From Lingula anatina (Eukaryota > Brachiopoda > Lingulata > Lingulida > Lingulidae), in the NCBI RefSeq assembly GCF_001039355.2, contig NW_019775069.1:193381-257380 (forward strand): 64,000 nt of DNA, in the 5' to 3' direction. Position numbers and translations under genes: made by a program. Under the pieces are notes generated by a model. The model did not search any database. It was given only the letters and a program-made list of their open reading frames with translations, and was not told where the DNA came from. Shown in pieces: positions 57,701-64,000 of this stretch (the stretch's first letter is position 1; each line of letters starts with the position of its first letter).

Positions 57701-59990
57701 CTAAACCATGCCAAATGGCACCATTCACCCTCTAAAATATCAAATTTTTCAGGCTCTACAGCGGACCCCTGAACCCCACACCAAGAGAGGTGGGGGTTTG
57801 GAGGGTCGGCTTAAGATCCACGGATCCCCCACCTTCAAATAATCCTGGATCGCCCCTGAGGATTTGGTTTTGAAGAACTGTTTTGTGTTAAAACATTTTT
57901 GAAGTTCTGTCAGGATGATTGACATACTGGTAGTTAAAGGACAATGTTCATGTAAAAATCCATTTCTCGAATTTTGAAGATACAGCACTCAATCTATACA
58001 CTAGAGGTATGTTTTAATCGATCCCCGCCATTTAAAAATTATAAAAACAATCTATTAGTAGAAAAAAAGCGTTTTAGTAAACCTCACCTCAATATGCAAA
58101 AATGAAGCAACAGATCTGGGTCACGTGGTACTGTGACGACAATCACGATAAAGGTCTATGAGACTCAACTGAGCNTAACTGAATGGATACTACTTCCATT
58201 ACTTCTTAATGATTTTAATCATATTAAATATTGTTTATGATTACTACAGATTGTCAACACTATTTGTAAGGTCAAAACAATATGAAATTAAGAGGTTTTT
58301 TTTTTTCAATTGATTTATTGTTGTTTTGATTATTATTTTCCCTACAGCTGCAGTCCTTGCCCCAGACAACAACAGATACCCCTTTATGGGTAAGTGACCC
58401 TTATTTATGTCTAAATTGAAGATGTTGTTTTCTGTTATTTATTAAGAATAAACTGAATGTTTTTAAAGTTTTATAATATATATTTTAGAATATATGGAAA
58501 AAGGCTATAACATTATTGTAAAGTGACATTATATTCTTCTATTTTTAGAAAAAATTATTCCTTAATCATTTAATTAATTTCATATATTATGTTTATGAAT
58601 TAATTATTTCCTAATAAAAATATCAATATTTTATTTTAAAATTCTCAAGTTTTGGCATGTGTGCAGACACACAACCAATTATTAGGACATTTCTGGTATA
58701 CTTTTCATTTTTCATTTTTCAAATGTCAACTAGTAACATGATATCCTCTGTTTATAGTGGCTGCATAGGTGGAGAAAACCTGGATGAAATCGATAATAGA
58801 CAGGTGCCCTTCCAGCCCATGACAGTGAAGAGGAATCCCCAACCTTGGGTCTCGGAGACTGCACAGTGAGTTCTCCTGAAGCAGCTGCAGAGAAAGCATC
58901 CTTTGCATTTGCAAATTCATGATTTTGCTTATGTTACTTGGGAAAATATCTGCCAGTTTTAAAAAGATATTTAAAACAGTTTTTAAAGTTATCTTCCTAT
59001 TTTACCAGTGTTAATTTTTCATATATACTGTCTTTAATATGTTTATTTACCTAAGCCAAAAAACAAGGTTTTAAAAAAGGCATTTTTTATATTAACAGCT
59101 AATTTGTCTAAAATCAATGAATGCCATTTAATTTTCAGCCGGCCAAACATCCCCAAGTATGATGGTTGTACACTATATGAGAGAATTCGTGAGCCAGCGC
59201 ATAGTGGACAGCTGCCTCCAGAGCAACAAACAACTAGGAGAGTACACCGGTGAGGGCAGTGTGTGTATGTGTGTGTGTGTGTGTGGGGGGGGGTGTGCAT
59301 GCATGTGTGTGTGTCAGGGGGGGTGCATGCATGTGTGTGTGTGTGGTGGGGTGCATGCATGTGTGTGTGTGTGTGGGGAGGGGGGTGTATGCATGTGTGT
59401 GTGTGGGGGGTGCATGCATGCATGTGTGTGTGTGTGTGGGGGTATGCACGTGTGTGTGTGAGGGGGGGTGTATGCATGAGTGTGAAAGAAAGAGAGAATG
59501 TATGTGTGTGTGTGTGTGCACAAGAGAAAGAGAGATTGTCTATGTTGTAGCATGTGCAAAAGAGAGAAAGATTGTGTTTGTGGGTTTGTGTATGAGTGGA
59601 CTGTTGCCCTGCACATTCTTGCATGTACATTGTATGTGAGCATGTGTCAAAGCATTTCGACATCCTTATGTAATGTTACAACAACTATCAAAATTAATTA
59701 CAGACAAAGTATTTAGCTTGCTATAGAGCAAATGTAATATTCTTTATAAGAAGACACCTACATGTACCATGCTTTAAAAGACAAATATTTCATTCCTGTA
59801 TGTGTTTTCCAGGTATATCCCCATTCCTCAGAATTTCTCAGAATTTAAGAGAGACAGTCAGTTGTCCAAGATGGTGACCACTGTTCCACCACACAACCCT
59901 TTTAACCTGGTGAATAAGGAGCAGATAAAACTCAACAGTTCCAATGGCAGAGACAAAGGACAGCAATCCCCAGAGAAACAGAACGCTTGA
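54709..59990 (+). CDS. Probable sperm/ciliary microtubule inner protein (SPMIP7/SPATA48-like)
   Basis: Nine exons: 54709-55246, 56133-56191, 56466-56557, 56845-56983, 57476-57549, 58348-58389, 58758-58865, 59139-59249, 59813-59990; 446 residues, all in phase. No signal peptide, membrane segment or enzyme motif is seen. The protein is rich in Pro, Arg, Trp and Tyr with many short aromatic-Pro motifs (GYGDVPWDTILPP, SWDWFQTRKSQWY, IPKYDGCTLYERI, RYIPIPQNF), the style of proteins that coat the inside of axonemal doublet microtubules. From memory the arrangement best fits SPMIP7 (SPATA48/C7orf72); this was not checked by alignment. The X-box upstream supports ciliary expression. A G-rich TG minisatellite lies just behind the 59139-59249 exon. 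Confidence 0.7.
55247..56132. other. Intron 1 of the SPMIP7-like gene
   Basis: AT-rich, no recognised element. Confidence 0.6.
57592..57860. mobile_element. Possible degraded MITE
   Basis: The ends are roughly inverted and G/C-run rich (GGATTTAGGGGGGTGTCAGG at the left; CCTGGATCGCCCCTGA at the right), as in hAT-like repeats beginning with a GGATCCAGGATTT-type motif. No coding sequence; borders uncertain. A similar motif recurs at 60858-60885. Confidence 0.4.
59266..59515. repeat. G-rich TG minisatellite
   Basis: About six irregular units of 30-40 bases, each a G-run, TGCATGCATG and a TG run. It starts 17 bases after the donor of the 59139-59249 exon. Both strands stay open in long frames because of the repeat, which explains the apparent 200-codon minus-strand frame. 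Confidence 0.9.
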
Positions 59991-61981
59991 AGGTCAAAGG
60001 TCATCTAAGTCCAATGTCATATGGAAGGTCAAGGTCACCCATTATTACCACAAGCTCAAGTGACTTTGAGTCAGTATTCAACTGGAACTCACTTATGAAT
60101 CCAGATTTAAATGTCACTTATCCTGGAAGCTCATATCCTGGGAGTATTAGAACTAGCTTCTTTGTGATGGTGTTGAAAACCCCTTTTTGTAACAGCTCAG
60201 ACCAAAATCAAAATATTATTTTTCATTTGTAACATATTAATTGTTCAAGATTTGCTCAATGCATGAGTTCATGCTGTGATATTATATAGATATTTTGTAT
60301 ATTTATCTCTTTCTTTGTGTATAGATATGTGTGTACAAGGAATTTTGTGTACAGGCACTAGGTTAAAAAGTATTGAGAAATTGCCATGTAATGGTATGGC
60401 CTGTATGCTGGTTTTAAGGATGGTAATTTTATACAGTTATCATAAAACATTACCAGAGCAGCTACATCGGTTTCAGATAGATATGTTGCTCAGACATTTT
60501 GAATGGTGAAATTTTGAACTGGTTGGGAGTTTTTGAAAAGATTATTTGTTTGAGGAAGCACCCATCTAGCCCATGGGTAAAAGTCTTCCTTTGTTTTAAA
60601 ATAATCTCAGATGAGCTACAGGCTTTTGCAATCAATTTAAAGACTCACAACATAATTATGGACTGTGAAGTATCTCACTTATTGCACTGGTTTTCATTCA
60701 TCACCGTGTAAGAGCACAGTGTGACACATCAACATATCTCGCCCTTTTCCTGTATTTGTAAAAAGAGCTGCATTTTATTTCTAGCAAACAATTCCAGGCT
60801 TGTGATGAATGTATAATAATGAATATATGATCATGAAATTGTTGATTACAACAGTGGTAGATCCAGGATTTTACTAAAAGGGGTAGATAAAAAAAAAGAT
60901 AAAAAAAAATCCCCTTCCATACACGTAACTTGATACAACAGTACTAGTAGATGTGGGAAATTTTTATTAAAAAAAAAAACTGCAATTCACAAACCTGTAT
61001 GTTGAAGTTCAAGGATGGAAGAATTGACTGATTTTTCCTCGTTTTGTATGCTGTGTTATTTTTGTTGGACGGGGGATGCAAACCCCAGCGGTCTCACTTA
61101 CAGTACCTGCTGTGNCATATATGCAACAGACACAAACTAACATACAGTAGTCTCATTGGACATTAACAGCACCAGGGAGTGACAGAATACTGAGTACGTT
61201 GCACAAAGTAACAGTACACATAACACAAACTGATTAACATCGTTACATATAAACAAACAAACAAACCAGCTTATTATCATATATGAGTCGCACAGGATTC
61301 TACATATTACTACGTGCCATTTATACCACAGTCACAATATATGTTATTATGCCGATTTTCATAACAGAAAGCATCACTCACTTACATGATCATACAGAAC
61401 AAATAAGCGTACAATAGTCTCCACTTATCTGTGAACCCAAGTACACATAACAAGTTGCTACACATGACACGAACTGATTAACATATATCGTAACATATAA
61501 ACAAACAAACCAGCTTTTATCATATACAAGTCACACCGGATTCTACATATTACTAACGTAACACAAAACACAAACTGATTAACATCGTTACATATAAACA
61601 AACACACCAGCTTATTATCATATATGAGTCGCACCGGATTCTACACATTACTACGTGCCATTTATACCACAGTCACAATATATGTTATTATGCCGATTGT
61701 CGGGAATAACAGAAAGCATTACTCACTTACATGATCATACAGAACAAATAAGCGTACAGTAGTCTCCACTTAGCTGTGAACTCAGGTACACATAACAAGT
61801 TGCTACACATTACAAACTAACGTATAACAAGTATCCATGAACAATCTGGTGCAACACAAAAGACTTACAGTACGGACTATCGAGATGTGAACTTAGGTAC
61901 GCAAAGATATTAGACATGCACAATTAGCTATGACTCCAAACAGTAAGAGGTTGTCATACCCTCGACACGTATTGTATCATT
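59991..61981. other. 3' flank of the SPMIP7-like gene and LINE-downstream DNA
   Basis: 59991-60830 is probably 3' UTR and flank (TATAATAATGAATATA near 60810). After 60850 there are degenerate repeat fragments, A-runs, a single N at 61115 and the tandem repeats at 61216-61812. No gene seen. Confidence 0.55.
61216..61812. repeat. Long tandem repeat downstream of the LINE
   Basis: A unit of about 344 bases (61216-61470) recurs at 61560-61812, with a partial unit at 61471-61560 between. Shared landmarks are GATTAACATCGTTACATATA and CAATATATGTTATTATGCCG. It lies directly after the stop of the LINE ORF and may be the 3' UTR of that element. Confidence 0.75.
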
Positions 61982-64000
61982 CTATGTAAGTCTAAGTATT
62001 AAATTGTGCAAGCATACGTACATGGCCTTAAGGTGGCCCAAATTCTGTACCGAGTCCAGATATTTTTTAGCAAATTCGACGAAAGAAATAAGTAATAATT
62101 GTTTGTTTCTGCACCTAAAGCTGTAGATATAGTATTTGATTAACATATTTAGGACATTATACGCATCTTTGTTATTTTCTTTTTTGTCAAGAATTCCAAA
62201 TATAAATGTTGTTTTCCCTAAAGTCATATTCAGCTTGTCTTTGATTACATTTAAAAAGGTCTCAGTTACAGAACAATCCCATAGTACATGAATAATTGTC
62301 TCCGTCTCTTTCTCGCACCTTTTGCAAAGGGGGGTGTTAACCAAACCAGTTTTTGCAAGATAACTATTTGTCGGTAATATATGTTGATTTATTTTATACT
62401 GGAACCATTTAAATTTAGGACTGATAGGAAGGTTGAAAGGCAGTTTATTTATTAGAGACCACTCTTTGTCATTAATATTAAACAATTTATTCCAATTAAT
62501 TTTGCCCTTTGAAATAGAAGCATTCTTACTAAGTATTTTATAAAAATCTTGGCAGCCCTTCTTACTTTTAAAGAAGATACTTAAATACTCTGGGAGTTTA
62601 GGGAGCATTACTTCAGATTCGTTTATATCATGTAATTTCAAGTATCGCTTAATAATGCTTACCACCCCTTGATATTCTAGGAAGTTGGTCTGAATACCAT
62701 ATCGCTTATTTATTTCTTCTTGTGAGAAAAAGGTAATTGTTTTAGTGTCTTTTATAAAGTCCCTTATTGCAGATATACCTTTATTAAACCAGTGCTTATA
62801 ATATATTACCTTACTGTCTACTCTTAGGGCTTCATTATACCAGACAGGGGTGTCCAACACGGGCTTGTTTTTCCCCCTTAACTTGTCTTCCTTAACCCTG
62901 AGTTCTTTCCATGCAAGTAACACATCCCCCCAGAACCGGTTTTGGCAAACTTTTAGACATTTATTCAAATACTCATTACCACCCACTGACAAAAGTTCAA
63001 AATTTAGATATTTAGCTACGATAATTTGCCATTTTTTCCTTTTTGTATAAATACGTCTAATCCATGTTAATTTTAGTGATGATATCAGTGAAGGCAAGTG
63101 TATCATTTTGATACCACCTTCATCGTAATTTTTAATAATTATATCCCGCTTAACTTTATCGATCTTTGAGTTCCACAAAAAGTGGAAGAGGTCACTCTGA
63201 AGGTCATTGATAAACCTTTGACTAGGATTCGGTAAGGATATAAACAAATGATTTAATTGGGAAATTATTAAGGATTTTATAATTATACACTTGCCGATGG
63301 GGGTGATCATTCTTCTGTTCCATCCATTAAGAATAGACTTAATTTTTACTAATTTCTTATCAAAATTAAGTTTGGGGATTTGAAATAGATTAACATGAAA
63401 TTCAATTCCTAAAAGATTAAACTGGTGCTTTCCCCAATCAAGATGCATATGTGGCAAAAATTTTAAATTACTGAACTTCATACGTCCTATCCATACTATT
63501 TTTGTTTTATCTTTGTTTATTTTCAACCCTGATATTTTTGAAAATTTATCTAATTCAATCATAAGTTCGGATAAAGACTTTTCTGAGCCATCAAGCATCA
63601 CAGTCGTATCGTCTGCGTATTGAGTTAATAAAATGGGGGCGTCATCAATAGTGATGCTTTTTATATTATTGTTATTCTTGAGTATTATTGAGAGTATTTC
63701 CGCGCATAAAATAAACAAATAGGGGGCTATTGGGTCTCCCTGCCTGCAGCCTCTTTTAATGTAAAAGGACTCTGAGAGATTGCCTCCTTGATTTATTGCT
63801 GCTTGTGCACCCTTATTAAAAGTATTTATCCATTTGATAATACTTTCACCAAAGTTTAAAAAAACTAGTACCCTGTCAATAAATTTCCACGACACAGCGT
63901 CAAAGGCCTTTTCGAAATCTAATAGCACTAACATTCCAGGAATATCGTTATCTTCTGTATATTGCATAATATCGTATACAGTACGGATACTTTCCCCGAT
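61982..64000 (-). mobile_element. Non-LTR retrotransposon (LINE) ORF2, C-terminal part
   Basis: One frame, open from the window edge to a TAG at 61982-61984, at least 672 codons. It carries reverse transcriptase blocks in order: LVLLDFEKAFDAVSW (catalytic Asp), GCRQGDPIAPYLFILCAE, and QYADDTTVML, the YADD active site at about 63619-63608, then GLKINKDKTK. The C-terminal part ends in a Cys-His motif (LCKRCEKETETIIHVLWDC; C-x2-C-x8-H-x4-C), typical of L1/Tx1-type ORF2. The endonuclease would lie beyond 64000. No stop or frameshift is seen, so the element may have been active recently. The clade call is by eye. Confidence 0.9.

Noticed and set aside
59043-59663. Long His/Thr-rich and Cys/Val-rich frames on both strands
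   Set aside because: Translations of the TG/CA minisatellite; no start context, splice logic or family resemblance.
1-64000. tRNA, rRNA or spliced-leader genes
   Set aside because: No cloverleaf with box A/B signals, rRNA-like block or Sm-site leader gene was recognised on either strand by eye; a covariance-model search would settle it.

Overview
This is animal nuclear DNA. Genes are split into many short exons with GT-AG introns, ribosomal-protein and deep eukaryotic families are recognisable, and there are many microsatellites, terminal-inverted-repeat elements and LINE/LTR remnants. The species cannot be fixed by reading. Very high allelic divergence and small tandem repeats that straddle exon ends recall what I remember of amphioxus (cephalochordate) genomes; a marine mollusc or other invertebrate is the main alternative.

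Layout. (1) 0.3-15 kb: three copies of a two-exon DUF229 (alkaline-phosphatase/sulfatase superfold) gene. Copies 1 and 2 (+ strand) are damaged, copy 3 (- strand) is intact. Between copies 2 and 3 lie a deleted LTR retrotransposon and a LINE fragment. (2) 15-19.6 kb: gene-free, with two foldback elements and a dead Tc1/mariner-like element. (3) 19.6-28.4 kb: the 60S maturation factor ZNF622/REI1 (-) is divergent with the 60S protein gene RPL37A (+). Each of the two central RPL37A introns carries an H/ACA snoRNA, and most of the block appears twice. (4) 30.1-34.2 kb: a seven-exon type I membrane protein resembling the cation-dependent mannose-6-phosphate receptor (MRH/Atg27 fold). (5) 40.8-54.3 kb (-): a complete 21-exon DPY19L C-mannosyltransferase gene; its last exon and 3' flank appear again at 35-38.3 kb. 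(6) 54.7-60.0 kb (+): a nine-exon gene, probably a sperm/ciliary microtubule inner protein (SPMIP7/SPATA48-like), head-to-head with DPY19L and with a perfect RFX X-box match upstream. (7) 61-64 kb: a LINE with an intact reverse transcriptase running off the window end and repeats downstream of it.

Two things change how the window should be read. First, at least four of the eight single-N positions lie exactly between two near-identical copies of the same sequence. These look like unmerged allelic contig ends, so the second RPL37A, the extra ZNF622 exons, the second DPY19L last exon and the second DUF229 exon-2 tail are probably alleles, not paralogues. One pair even differs by an LTR element with an exact empty site in the other copy. 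Second, at least five exons in two unrelated genes have their 3' end plus splice donor tandemly repeated into the downstream intron (72-bp units in two cases). This is the most unusual structural signal here.

Exon borders were placed by eye from GT/AG sites, reading phase and family similarity remembered from known proteins. All reconstructed coding lengths are multiples of three.
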